From Cordilura impudica (taxonomy: Eukaryota; Arthropoda; Insecta; Diptera; Scathophagidae): a DNA stretch of 64,000 nt. The translations under genes were made by a program, and so were the position numbers. Where the stretch lies: positions 184,462,776 through 184,526,775 of the forward strand of contig OY821520.1 of the NCBI GenBank assembly GCA_963682025.1, read 5' to 3'. How positions within the stretch are numbered: the stretch's first letter is position 1; each line of letters starts with the position of its first letter. Shown here piece after piece: positions 33,232 to 44,584 of this stretch. Under the pieces are notes generated by a model. That model had not been told where the DNA came from. It ran no database searches and saw only the letters and a list, made by a program, of their open reading frames with translations.

Positions 33232-33961
33232 AAACTCTTTCTTTCCTTAAGGATATGAGTTTTAAATATCTCCGCGACTGTGGATGACTGTATGTGACTA
33301 TCTTAAAATTAATCTTTGGCCACAGCAAGTCTAAAGACAAAGTTTCAGATCCATCGGATGAGGGCAAGTGGGGTTTTAATCTCTCAGTGACTGTGCGTGA
33401 CTATGTCAAAGTTAATCTTCGGATGAGGGGAAATGGGTTTTAGATCACTACGTGACTGTGTGTGACTATGCGTGACTGTGCGTGACTAAGTCAGAGTTAA
33501 TATTTTTTCTGCAGCAAGTGTATGGACCAAGTTTCAGATCGATCGGATGAAGGAAAATGACATTTAGATCACTCCGTGACTGTGCGTGACTATGCGTGAC
33601 TATGCGAGACTGTGCGTGACTATGTCATACTTAATATTTTTTCACAGCAAGTCTATTGACCAAGTTTCAGATCGATCGGAAAAGGGGAAATGGGTTTTAT
33701 ATCACTACGTGACTGTGCGTGACTAAGTCGAAGTTCATCTTTTTTTCACAGCAAGTGTATGGACTAAGTTTCAGATCGATCGGATGAGGGGAAATGACAT
33801 ATAGATCACCTCGTGATTGCGCGTGACTATGCGTGACTGTGCGTGACTACCCCAAAAATAATCTTTAGTCACAACAAGATTATGGGCCAAGTTTCAGATG
33901 GACGAGGGGAAATAGGGTCCACCCACGACAGACAGAGAGTATGAGTTAAAAGAAAGAGTTT
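33232..33961. repeat. Inverted-repeat element filled with GTGACTGTGC-type tandem repeats
   Basis: The ends are the exact 13-bp inverted pair AAACTCTTTCTTT (33232-33244) and AAAGAAAGAGTTT (33949-33961). Similarity runs a little further inward (ATGAGTT). The interior has at least five partial units of roughly 105-190 bp, each with CAAGTTTCAGATCGATCGGA, GGGGAAATG and TAGATCAC followed by a variable number of 10-bp sub-repeats CGTGACTGTG/CGTGACTATG. It is non-coding. The equivalent place in Transib 1 (about 48950) has no such array. Confidence 0.85.
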
Positions 33962-33969
33962 AAAAAGAG

Positions 33970-36400
33970 TATAAGTTATTGATAGTGTAATGAAAAACTA
34001 CTTTAAATCGAACAATTTTAGTAAATATTTCTTCTAAATAGACTTGATTTTCATCTTCTTGTGCTCGCGAAAGTATCTGTAGTTTTTGTTCCTTTTTTCT
34101 TGCGCTTCTTCAGATGGATATCATATTGGTAGCATGGTACAAAATTGTATGAAATGTGGATGACATACATATATAGTATAGCTATTTTATTGGCGTTTAC
34201 ATTGCTGCTGCAATCTAGAACTTATAATATGATTTTGAATCGTCATATTAATTCATGGTCTATACCTGAGATAGATCTTGCAGTATCTCCTCTCGATTCT
34301 GAGCCTTGCTATAGATATTATACCCTATACCACTATGTGGTTTGGGTATAATGACTTTGTGCTGCTGTTTGTAACAATCCTTTTAATCAAACTTAAGGTC
34401 GCAAATCTAAATATATACGAAATTTGGTATGTAAGCTTTCACCGGCCATGGGATGAACGCTGTTGAAATTAGTGAGAATCGGTCCATGTTCAGACCTAGT
34501 CCCCATACAAATGACCCCTATGAAATCGACATAAATTGCCATAAGTTCCAAATTATCATATAGATCTCAATCAAATTGGGTTTGTATGTATTTATTACAT
34601 CCATTAATTAGTAGTTCAAAAATAATCCCTATAGGAAAATTCTTAGTCATAGGCCCCATATAGAGCTGCTTCCCGATCTTCACTTAAATCTATCAAAAAA
34701 CAAAAATATTGCACAGATTTTTCTCAAATTTGGTATATTTTCATATTTGGTATATTTTTTCAAAGTATAAGTGACTTTACCAAATATGGTCAGGATCGGT
34801 CCATTTTTCGACCTAGTCCCCATATAAATATAGTATCCGATATGAACTTTTTCATATCTGCAGCGAAAAAAAATAATAAAAATGCCACTCAAATTTGGTT
34901 TATGCTTATTTGCTATATCCAATTAGTTGGTCCGAAGAGATAGGGTCTCTAAACCATGGTATAGGGTATCGTTAGTCGGTCTAGGCAGACTATAATTTTC
35001 TTATTTGTTTTTCTTGAATTTGTTTTTTTTGCCTTCATTTATCTTCATTTTCTTTGTTTTTCTCACTGTTTCGTATAACGAACAAAATTCCAAATAATAA
35101 CTCAATTTAAGAACATGCTCCATAAAACGTATTCTAGCATGAAGGAGGAACATACCAAATTCGTAGGCTTCCTTAAAACTATCGATTTGTGTTGGGGGTT
35201 GGCTTAATTGACTTGATGCCTTTTGGCATATAATGCGGCTTGATGATGACTTTGTTTCGGTTAAAGCTTGTGCAACTTTTCCATCAATCATTGTGAGAGA
35301 CATTTAAAAATTTACCTCAGTGTCTTTTATTATAACATCTTTGATTTCCTTTTTGAATGCAAATTTTATTGGTCTGCAACACTTTGTTGAAAAAGGAATT
35401 TCATTTTTCAATACATCAATTACTGTTGCTCTACTTGTTGACGGCTCTAAGCCACTATAAATTTTTGTTAAGCGCAATGGAACGAAAGATACCATAAATA
35501 AAGTACCATCTGATGAATTTTCGGCATTAAATTGCTTGTATTGATTCTGAGCAGAGCATCCATCACATCCCCATTTAGAAATTGATGTAATGCTGTCATT
35601 TCCATTTTTTTTTTAATGATCAATATCAAGCGTATTTAGCAATCGTTCTGCAGTATGTTTAAGGAGATCTTGCAATTTTATTTCTGCTGAACTTAAGTGA
35701 CACCAATAGTAGATTGTGAAGGCAAGCATTCTTTTTTGTCCAGAAACTAAATCTCGATACTCTGGAAAAATCCCAAAATTCTTTTCATTGGTTCGCTTCC
35801 GCAAGTCCTTATATTGATTTTTGGTCAACTTCAAATCCAAAAAATGTTTGCCCTCTTCTTCTGGAGTAAATTCCTTATCTTCAATTGGTGTAGGAATGCT
35901 TATTTCAAAATCCTCTTTTTGTGCCTTGGGCTCGCTTCTAATTTTCTTCAATTATTTAAATTTTATTTTTCTTATTTTGTGTTGGTTGAAGTTGGTGCAT
36001 AAATGAATCCAGCTTGCGCCTTCGAGATTTATCGCTATATCCGTCAATTGGTTTTGCTGCTCAACAATTTTTTTCCAGTTCCGTTAGCAGTTGTAGAAGA
36101 ACTTCTCAAAATAAATTCCTTTCATGACCAGTCTTGGCGACGTTTGTACATCTTTCTTTGCCTTGCTATGAGAGCTTCAATGTACCATTTTTTCCAATTT
36201 CGTACTACAGAGTAGTGCAAGATTTTTTTGATGGGTTCTGATGTGCAGGAGTTATGCTCTATTAAGTAGAAGATTTTCGGGAAATTTTGACCTTTTTTAT
36301 AAATTTTTTTTATTTCTAAACGACTCAGTGACTTTAGCATTACAAACGTTAATAGCTCAGAAGCTACAAAATTATACAAAGTTTATTTTACATTAAAGTC
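33970..36400 (-). pseudogene. Transib 2 transposase relic (RAG1-core-like)
   Basis: On the minus strand: YIEALIARQRKMYKRRQDWS (about 36150), FTPEEEGKHFLDLKLTKNQY and ERLLNTLDIDH (35613-35951), then SKWGCDGCSAQNQYKQFNAE (first Asp, about 35545-35585), KCCRPIKFAFKKEIKDVIIK, SLTMIDGKVAQALTETKSSS (second Asp, about 35255-35300) with RIICQK (CxxC pair with the first Cys lost), and FLLHARIRFMEHVLKLSYY. The part around the HKILYH and SEEA motifs lies on the far side of mini-me copy 4 (about 34060-34130). Stops, indels and the insertion inactivate it. Residue assignments are by alignment to the RAG1/Transib pattern from memory. Confidence 0.75.
34318..35008 (+). mobile_element. mini-me/DINE-1-like element, copy 4
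   Basis: Runs from TATACCCTATACCACTATGT (34319) to ATTTTCTTATTTGT (35008). The hairpin arm is mutated (TAGTCGGTCTAGGCAGACTA). The (GTCC)n array and its flanks are missing: TTTGTAACAATC passes straight to AATCAAACTTAAGGTCGCAA. It disrupts the Transib 2 transposase and coincides with loss of part of that gene. Confidence 0.88.
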
Positions 36401-36649
36401 TTTTAAAGGAAACAAATTACAGTCATTTAAAAATTAAAATTTACAAAAAAATTTTTAATTTTAGGAAAATACTGAGATAGTTCATTTTCGAAGACCCTGT
36501 TCGCTGTGATATAGTTGAAGTAGAATAGCAATTTTTTGGCTCCCGAGGTTCACTGGTACTTATTTTAAAATGAATAACATAACTTTAAAATCGGTAACCA
36601 TAAAAAAATGATTTTTGGCCGCCTTCTCAAATGTGGGCCGCAGTGAGTT

Positions 36650-37140
36650 GGCAGCTGCAAAGAATACTACCGTATGTGGCAAGAAAAGAAAGATGATAAA
36701 GCATCTGAAAAAAAAAAATTAAAAATTGCACCAATAATCCGATATTTTTGCAAAAGATGATGACACAGAAATTTTAGAGATCATTCCGCCACCACCTGAA
36801 CTGCATATGAAGTGTTTTGATTACTGTAAAGCCGTTATACAATCGTGTTTTTCTTTTACTCTAGATTCAAATTACATAGAATATATTACAAGCTTCACAA
36901 GTATTTATTGCGATTTGGAAATTACCGTAACGCCAAAATTTCATACTGTGTTCTTTTCTAAATTTTGTGAAAAAAGTTGGTAAAAGACTGGGATTCCATA
37001 TCGAGCAAGCCATAAAATCTGTAGACTCAGATTTTGAAACAACTTGGACCAAATACAAAGTATTCGAAAAGCATCCTTATTATCCAGCTCAATTACTCAG
37101 CTCAAGAATATAACGCTCAACATATATCAACATATAATGC
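36650..37140 (+). pseudogene. Unclassified arthropod mobile-element protein, C-terminal relic
   Basis: Plus-strand blocks IIPPPPELHMKCFDYCKAVI (about 36782-36840) and LGFHIEQAIKSVDSDFETTW then TKYKVFEKHPYYPAQLLSSR (about 36990-37110). They resemble the end of a widespread uncharacterised arthropod protein (PPPELHLL...GKGLGFYSEQ...H.DF...W..YKV). At least one stop (near 36982) and a frame change. Function unknown. Confidence 0.45.
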
Positions 37141-37883
37141 AAAAATGCAGAGAGTTATATTTAAAATAATTTTGTATTATTTAATGTGTTAATAAATATG
37201 TTGTTAATAAAAATGCATATGTATCCAAACTTAAATTCTTTACAAAATATCAAAAATTATTACAACAAATTATGTAATACTTAATTTAAACTGAATTATT
37301 ATATCTTATATTATGATCTCATAAAAAATATTTTAATAAATTTAATGTTCTGATTCACAATTCAATACAAATGTGTGATATTTCTAAGAGAAAACGAGAA
37401 ATTTTTGTTCAAAATATGTTTTTTCAAAAACGGCTCGAAAAGTTATGGTTTATAATTTGTTAACCCTATATTTAGAATATAAATAACCCAAATTATTAAA
37501 AAAAAAATAAGAGTTGATTGATTTATTATAAATAGTGCAATTAAAACAGATAATAATTTAAATGTAAAACCCAGGTGAAGGGTATCAAGGATTCAGCATA
37601 ACCGAATTTAACACTATTTGTTTTCCATCTAAAATGTACTATTATTGTATATATATTCTTTATTGAGAAATATTATATATTTTCTATTTTAAGATTGTAG
37701 TTTTTCGACCTTTCAAATGTTGATGTGGCCCGCGGTCCGGAGCTCGAGCTCGCGAATTTTTATTTATCATTATATATATCCTTTCAAAAAGCACATTTTA
37801 GGCATTATATTATATAATATCAATAGCTTCAAATATTCACAATGAGTGAATAAATCGGGTTTATTGCTCTCCTAAATCATTGT
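37141..37883. other. A+T-rich spacer with one GC-rich island
   Basis: GGCCCGCGGTCCGGAGCTCG at 37727-37746 stands out from its surroundings and resembles a terminus of some hAT-type relics, but no partner was found. Otherwise nothing. Confidence 0.4.
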
Positions 37884-37891
37884 ATATGTAC
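37884..37891. repeat. Left 8-bp TSD (ATATGTAC) of hAT 3
   Basis: Identical to 38950-38957. Confidence 0.93.
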
Positions 37892-38949
37892 TAGGGATGA
37901 GCATCGATGTTCGATGTTTTCATAACATCGATGGTTTGCATTCGATGTTCGATGTTTTTGCCATCGATGGTTTTGTCCGATGTTTTTTCTAACACCGATG
38001 ATTTTGATCGATGTTATTCAAAAATATATCTTTAAACTCTTTGAAGTTACATTATATTAAAAGAAAACAAAAACACCCCTGGTTATTGCTTAAATAATTG
38101 TTGCTGGCAACAATTGCATTCCATATATAGCATAAGAGAAACGGCGTAATTAAATTGATTGCTTGGTGCCAAAAAATGAGTAAATGAGTTTTGGAAGCAT
38201 TTCGCGAAATTGTCGTCCTCATCCGCAAAATGCGATCATTGCAGAAATGTGTTGAAAACTTGACTCAAGCCACTATAGTTCTATCTGCAGTTTTACCTTC
38301 AACATCACAAACATCCAGTTGTTCCAATGTGAGTAATTTTTATTTAAGTTAGTTTCTCACTTGTATAAATTTATAAACATCGGTACTTTAAATTATCATC
38401 GTTGTCTTCTCAACAATCTATAACGTCGGCATTTCAACGTATAAAAGACTTAAAAGATGGAGGCAAAGGAAACGAAAAAATATCCCAGGCAATTGTTTTT
38501 ATGATATGCCAAGATATGCAACCAATAACAACGTTGGAAAGAAAGAGTTTTTGACAGTTATGAAAGTTTGTGCGCCCCACTATGCTGTGTCGAGCAGTTT
38601 CACTATAAAAAGAATGATCAACGAGAAATTAGATCCAAAAAACCTTGTTGCGTTAGTCACCGAGGGTGCAGCAAAAATAGTGAAAGCAGCTCATTTAACA
38701 TTCGGCCGTTAATGGCAACTCCAAGTCAAATAAAGGACATTGCAGAAATTGTAAACCTTTTACAGTTATTGGATACAGCTACAACAGAAATATGTATATT
38801 AAAGAAATAAAATTAAGAAAAATTTTATGCTTTTTTTTTCGATGTTGAACATCGATGGTTTTAGGCTGAATTTTCATAGCATCGATGGCATCTTTCGATG
38901 TCTTTTTCGATGTTGAACATCGATTGTTTTGCTTCGATGCTCATCCTTA
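37892..38949 (+). mobile_element. hAT element 3, internally deleted (1058 bp)
   Basis: The ends TAGGGATGAGCATCGATG and the inverse of TAAGGATGAGCATCGAAG agree at 16 of 18 positions and are flanked by a perfect 8-bp TSD. Subterminal zones repeat the motif CATCGATG/TTCGATGTT many times on both sides, as in transposase-binding regions of hAT elements. The element keeps the start and the end of its transposase gene only. Confidence 0.93.
38170..38809 (+). pseudogene. hAT 3 transposase: BED finger and remnants
   Basis: The first part encodes a BED zinc finger start (FWKHFAKLSSSSAKCDHCRN, about 38190-38250). A GTGAGT at 38330 may be a splice donor. Then come QSITSAFQRIKDLKDGGKGN and SQAIVFMICQDMQPITTLER, VCAPHYAVSSSFTIKRMINE (about 38410-38630) and LVALVTEGAAKIVKAAHLTF, where the family has VTDGAANMVKAA: the catalytic-type Asp is Glu here. 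It jumps directly to the C-terminal PLMATPSQIKDIAEIVNLLQ and LDTATTEI, so the middle is deleted. The family is a ZBED-like hAT. Confidence 0.83.
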
Positions 38950-38957
38950 ATATGTAC
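38950..38957. repeat. Right 8-bp TSD of hAT 3
   Basis: Identical to 37884-37891. Confidence 0.93.
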
Positions 38958-39139
38958 CCATAGTTATGGCAAGTGGCATAAGTTATATATTTTCGCAAAG
39001 TAAGATTATATTCATTCAATTCAGTTTTAAATAATGTGATGTGAAAGACCTGAATACTAATATCTTTTATATTTATTTTGACTTAGACTACTTTCATAAT
39101 TGTGTACTGATATGCCTTCGATTGTGTACTCATTTATGA

Positions 39140-39761
39140 AATATATGCCACTATGTGCTTAGGGTATAATGACTTTGCGCGGATGTTTTTAACTACCCAA
39201 AATATTTGACCAAGACCCAACTTTTATATGTAATATTAATAGGCAAGCCGATTTCTTGGATCGGCCATAGGACAAACGCTATTGAAATTGTTGAAAATTG
39301 GTTCATATTCAGACCTATTCTCCATACAAATAACCCCTTTGAGATCGACTAAAATTGCCATAATAGCATACAGATCTGGGTCAAATTGGGTCTATGTGTG
39401 TTTATTACATCCATTAATCGGTAGTCCAAAAATAACTCAATAGGAGAATTGTTAGTCATAACCCACATATAAAAGTGCTTCGCGATCTTCACTTAAAACT
39501 ATCAAAACCGAAATCATTGTATCGATTTTTCTCAAATTTGGTTTGTATATGTGTTTTTGCAAGAAATGTGTTCATGGTATGTTGTGGTAACAATCGGTTC
39601 ATCATCCGATACTAACTTTTTCAAATCTGCAGATAAATTAAAGAAAATTTCACTCAGATTTGGTTCGACCCAATTAGTTGGACCTAAGACAAATTCTTGA
39701 GACGCATGGTATATGGTATCGTATAGTCGGTCTAGAACGACTATAATTTTCTTATTTTTAT
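39140..39761 (+). mobile_element. mini-me/DINE-1-like element, copy 5 (diverged)
   Basis: Starts ATGCCACTATGTGCTTAGGG and ends GGTATCGTATAGTCGGTCTA...AATTTTCTTATTTTT. The hairpin has one changed base (CTAGAACGAC). The tetranucleotide array is deleted. More diverged than the other copies, so probably older. Confidence 0.83.
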
Positions 39762-42608
39762 TTCTTTATAAAAATTATACCAGCCTATGATGGTACTGTT
39801 TAACATATTGCCATTTTTACGAGTATGTAACAGGACTTCAATGTTTTTCATTTAATTATGTTTGTTACATAATGTGTTTTTCACTTACCTGGTCTTTTAA
39901 AAGTTGCTTCTTTATTTTTGCCCTAAAGGCTCCGAAAAATGTATAGCCAAACATATTTTGTTTTAACTTGAGCTATGAACATTTTAGGAAACTACTATAG
40001 TTACTGGCAAACATGTTGCCATAAAGTGTATTAGAAGTGATGAGACTTGTCCTGGTGGTGGCATGTAATTGAATTAGATGTGGTAGCAAGTGGTAGAGAA
40101 ATGTTATGTTGCTGGCCCCTAAGGGGATTCCGAGCAAACAGTTTGATGACTAAGTGAGTGGCTCTTGAAATGTGTTACATTCAGGTTTGTATGTTCGAAT
40201 TTTACTCAAGCTTGCAAATTACTGTAAAAAGAAAAAATAATGAAACACTTTTCTAGACGTCAGTTTTGTGGTCCCTTTTTCTAAAAATAACTGAAAAAAA
40301 TACTACAGAAAATATTATTGTGGGTTTTTTCTCTAATAATCCTAAAAAAGACGATATTTTTACGGCTAAACAACATGTTGTTCAATCATATATTTGTAAA
40401 GCTGCCTAAATGTAAGTGTGGGTTAAAGTATTTATTTTTTATAACTAAATTGTGACATAAATGTTGAAAATTGTTTCTCCAAAAATACTTTAGTTATAAA
40501 TGAAAAGAAAATTGAAAAGATGTTTTTTCCTATTGCCTTTTTTTATGTGGTACAATATATTAAAAACCAATATTTTTTAATAATAAACTCCAGTATTAAC
40601 TACGTTATAATGTGTGTTGGCATGAAAGTCAGACGTTGTCATGTGTCGACATGTATGTCCTCTGTTAAAAGATTTTTTTGATTCTTAGTAACAGCTAAGG
40701 GTTCATTTTGAACATTTCAAAAAAGTTAATAAATAAATATGTGTAAGGCTTACAAATCTGGTTATTTAAGTTTTTATTTTTATTAAAAAAATATTTGTAT
40801 CATATAACTTGTTCATATATTTCTTTTTAATTATTGGATTCCAAGTATTGTAGAACTATTTGTATACATCTAATATTGAATTTCGTTATTTGTATTTAAA
40901 TTATGGGTTTCAGTAAAAGATTATAAAAACAATTTTGTACAAGGACTCCACATTAAGCTTATAAATTATAGTGAGCTTCTCTAAAGATATAGGAATATGG
41001 ACGCACGAAAGAGAAAGAAGTATTAACGCAATATGTTAGTCTGTCATTTATATATTTCATTTGCGGAGCTAAAAATATTGGCCAGAAAAACAATCACTTT
41101 CTTCCATACCAAAATTGAATTAGTGACAATTTCCCACTTCTATAAAAAATACTTTAAACTTCTACAAAACTGACAACCATTATGCTTAGCTTTCAAGATA
41201 TAAGCGATTATATGTTCCCCATACAACATTTTGAGATTCGATCTGACACTCTAAATATAGCTACTGCTCTATTCATTGAAAGAAATATTTTTACTAATTT
41301 GCCCTCGGTGCATAGTTTTCTAGATATAAGTGATTTTACTCCCCTCCCATCTCTGGAACAGACTACCTATAATTGACCATGACCATAGCTTGGATTTTCC
41401 AAATCCAAGTCGCAGAATTGCATTAGCTCTCATTGCAATTTTTGATTGACTTTGCATATGTCAGTCGATTTGGGAATTGTAAGAATTTAAATGTAATTCG
41501 AGAATCTTTTGCAGTCATCGTGATTCTTTGCAATATAATATTCTTTGAATTTTCCATTGATAATTGTCGAAACAATAATGTTAACCTATATTCGTTAAAT
41601 AATTTTCGTGCATTTATTTAGTGGAAACCTCGCAAATCAAGTGAATTTAAAACGTCTACTTGAAAATTCACTCCTTCATCTTCATCTCCTATAATAAAAG
41701 TTGACGTCACACCAACTTGCTGGGGCTCCATACCATAATATTCAAGGTATATGATACTAAATAACTCCTTTGTAAGGGATGTTCATTTATCCGATCCCGT
41801 CCATTTTCAGATGACATCTCACAATTTTGCAAAGGTCTCCCCGTCATTATATTCAAGATATCTGATATTGAATAATTACTTTGTATATAATGCACAAAAT
41901 AGTGAGTAGCATGATCAATTTAGGTAGTATTGACACTAACTACAGTGCCAAGATTTATTTTCAACTTTTAACGCCACCAATATTTTAACAGACGGTTGCA
42001 AAAATTCATCATATTGAAAAACTGAAATATTTTTTAAGTTGGGCTAGTTGCAATTAAGAAAACTGCCGCAAAATTTCGGAACCTCCGCTTACGCATGGAA
42101 TCTTTATTATATTCTGGATAGAATGGAGTAAGAGTGCTTGAATGAGGTTTCAAAAGCCAATCTGACCTGTTCCATCAATGATGCTCAAAAGAATTCATCA
42201 GTGTTTAGGCAAAAAAACTTCATATAAATATCTAGTCAAAAACTTGGGTTATTTTTTTACATTTTGACAATATTTTTATTTCGCAGCAGTGCCTTAGGTC
42301 TGCCTTCTTTGGGTATAGATATGGTGAATAAATAATATTCAAATTGTCCCCATTTGTTAAGCATACAATTCCACAGCCGAGGCGAATGATATATCAGCTT
42401 GCTGGTAGGTAGTTATTTATTATATTGGTCTATGGAATTCATTCAAAATTAACTTTAGTAACATGAATTTAGAAAACATAAAGTTACTGTAAAAACTGAT
42501 TGCTCACCACCAACTTTAATTCTCAAGTGAAATTTTTACTACAATTTAATAATATAGTATTATACATTACAAAATGATTTTGGTAATCTTAGACACAATA
42601 ACAAAAAC
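39762..42608. other. 2.8-kb stretch without recognised genes
   Basis: Short open frames at 41182-41376 and 41433-41621 have no recognisable product. An imperfect direct repeat of about 45 bp (41731-41774 and 41838-41883, TATTCAAGRTATMTGATA core) is the only internal structure noticed. Confidence 0.4.
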
Positions 42609-42963
42609 AACAAGTAAGAAAATTACTTGCGTTTAGAGACCCTATCTCTTAGCCCCAACTAACTGGATATAGAAAATAACCATAAACTAAATTTGAGTGG
42701 TATTGTTCTTAATTTTGTGGCCTTTGAATATCAAAAAGTTCATATCGGATTATATATATTAATGGGGACTAGCTCGAAAAATGTACCAATACTGACCATA
42801 TTTGGTTTACAAAATATATAAATACCTTATTTGAGAAAAATCTGTGCAATATTTTTGTTTTCGACAGATTTAAGTGAAGATCGGGAAGCAGCTTTATATG
42901 GGGGCTATGACTAAAAATTGTCATATAGGGTTTATTTTTGGAATTCTGATTAATGGGAGTAAT
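42609..42963 (-). mobile_element. mini-me/DINE-1-like element, copy 6 (truncated)
   Basis: Begins CAACAAGTAAGAAAATTAC; the palindrome is deleted (joined to TTGCGTTTAGAGACC). It continues to ATTAATGGGAGTAAT, where it stops at the start of the Gypsy C LTR. The remaining half of the family sequence is absent. Confidence 0.87.
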
Positions 42964-43105
42964 TGTAATGTATAACTCTATCGTATTTATACCTGTTTCA
43001 ATTAAATCTAAGTTTGTTTGATATTATTTGTAAAATGTCATAGCAATTGAAAAATATATATTCAGTTTGATTTGAGCAATAAAAGAATTAACAATAATCA
43101 TTACA
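42964..43105 (+). repeat. Candidate 5' LTR of Gypsy C (142 bp)
   Basis: Bounded by the perfect inverted pair TGTAATG (42964-42970) and CATTACA (43099-43105). It begins exactly where mini-me copy 6 breaks off and is followed 40 bases later by the gag start. No second LTR is present, so the call rests on the ends and position. Confidence 0.55.
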
Positions 43106-43145
43106 AATTCAGGTGTGGGGTAAAAAAAAAAAAAAGCAGTAAAAA

Positions 43146-44014
43146 ATGGATTTAAGACCCAACCGCCGGACGATTGCAGATGCATTAAATTTAGCTGGAA
43201 TATCTTTTCCTGAAAATGCAACAATATCTCAATTAACATCTTTGTATAATGGATTGCCTCAATTCCAAAATTCAAACAATGATGCTGGTCAAACTTTAGA
43301 TGAATTAAATACTTCTGTCGATAGTGTGTTTCCGAAAATAATACTCCTTTTGCTGCTGCTTGTGTAAACGATTGTGCTGTTAATTATGCCTTAATGTCTG
43401 ATGTTCCTAACTCTTCTGCCATGCAAACAGTTGCTGCTCAAACTAATATTGATGAAAAGGAATTATTAGACATTATAATAGATGGATTTCAAGATAAATC
43501 AAATAATATGTCATTATTATATAGTGTTTCATCAATTGACAAACTTATTGAACATTTGGATCGTTATGAACAACGCCGAGTTCGAAAACAGGATGCAGCC
43601 TTAAAAGTTAAGTCTAACTCTATGTCGGATGTGAGATGTTTCAATTGTTCTCAATTTGGACATTTTCAAAGTGCTTGTCCAAAACCTACTCGTCCTCCTG
43701 GTTCATGCTTTACCTGTCATCAAATAGGTCATTTTAATAAAGATTGCCCAACTCGTAAAAAATCTACAACAGTTGCGTCAGTTTTTCAAGAACCAGAAAT
43801 TTTGACTGAGAATATTTATGTTAATCCAATTCAAATGGTGAGTGTGGCTTTTTACAATATAAACGAATGCACTAATTATTTGGATTTTAATTCTCTTATT
43901 GATTCTGGCAGTCCAATTAATTTTATTAAGAAATCATTAGTACCTTCAAACTTCGGAATATCAAAAGAGTTAAAGGCAACAAATCTACAACATAGCACTG
44001 GCGGCCGTATGTTT
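43146..44014 (+). pseudogene. Gypsy C gag and protease fragment
   Basis: The ATG at 43146 opens MDLRPNRRTIADALNLAGIS. The frame is lost at about 43365, where most of the gag core seems deleted. From about 43430 IDEKELLDIIIDGFQDKSNN leads to two zinc knuckles, CFNCSQFGHFQSAC (about 43639) and CFTCHQIGHFNKDC (about 43706), and a retropepsin start with the catalytic DSG in FNSLIDSGSPINFI (about 43888-43925). The element ends abruptly at about 44014, where the inverted Penelope arm begins. RT and all downstream domains are missing. Confidence 0.8.
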
Positions 44015-44440
44015 GCATCATCAGGAATAATTCTGAAATGCACAATGTAAACAAATAAGTATGTAAAATAATCATTATTTTAGAAAACAACAAAAATAGA
44101 CAAGAGGCAAAATAACCACACACTAAAAAGCAACAACCCCACTAAGTTCTTACTTTAATATCTAACAAACATAATGCTTAAAGCTACTACTGAGTTAATA
44201 ACGTGTATGGCACTATGATCACTGGTTAACAAGGTGTCGATAGGATTGAGCACAGCTTTCTACATCGGCTTTAAAATTTACTCTCTTGTTTGTTGGAATA
44301 TTAATAATATGCAGCATCTCTAGTAAGTAACGTCGTTTATAATTGTTCTCGGTTTGTAATACTTGTACGTTAGCAAAATCTGGTGTATGTTTTTCATATA
44401 TGCAGTGGTTCACTAACGCTGTTTTGTTATAGGAAGTGCA
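44015..44440 (-). repeat. Inverted Penelope arm (endonuclease end plus 3' UTR)
   Basis: The minus strand encodes KTALVNHCIYEKHTPDFANV and NNYKRRYLLEMLHIINIPTN...SCAQSYRHLVNQ, nearly the same as 45580-45785, and then the 3' UTR down to CCTGATGATGC at 44015-44025. The arm runs through the place where Transib 1 interrupts the other copy, with only about 26 bases of local difference, so it approximates the pre-insertion state. Confidence 0.87.
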
Positions 44441-44584
44441 TGCTTTTTCCCAGGAGATAAAAGCCATTGGATGTCCTCTGGAATGGATATCTCAGTTTTA
44501 TTGACAAACCATTTTTAACTCCGTCTACTTTCAAGTTCGTTCTTTTGTATTTCCTGTAGTTTTTCAAATTTCCTCCGATGTCTT

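Larger units (their letters stand above)
32611..36645 (-). mobile_element. Transib 2: decayed RAG1-like transposon with nested insertions
   Basis: The left terminus (32611) is CACAGTGGACCATTTCAGGA, then a 23-bp spacer after the heptamer and AAAAATCC: the same design as Transib 1. The right terminus is mutated (inverse of CACTGCGGCCCACATTTGAG). The flanks CGATG and AGTTG agree at only 3 of 5 positions, so the TSD is eroded or the ends recombined. The subterminal A+T-rich sequence is shared with Transib 1. It holds a tandem-repeat fold-back element (33232-33961) and mini-me copy 4 (34318-35008). Confidence 0.83.

Noticed and set aside
33240..33930. CRISPR-like alternation of repeats and variable parts
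   Set aside because: The units are long, uneven, tandem and enclosed in an inverted-repeat element in a eukaryotic genome. This is a satellite, not a CRISPR array.
37720..37765. GC-rich island with GCCCGCGGTCCGG as a transposon end
   Set aside because: No inverted partner or TSD was found, so it is only noted as a spacer feature.
43024..43275. 83-codon minus-strand frame over the Gypsy C leader
   Set aside because: Antisense to the candidate LTR and the gag start; no recognisable product.
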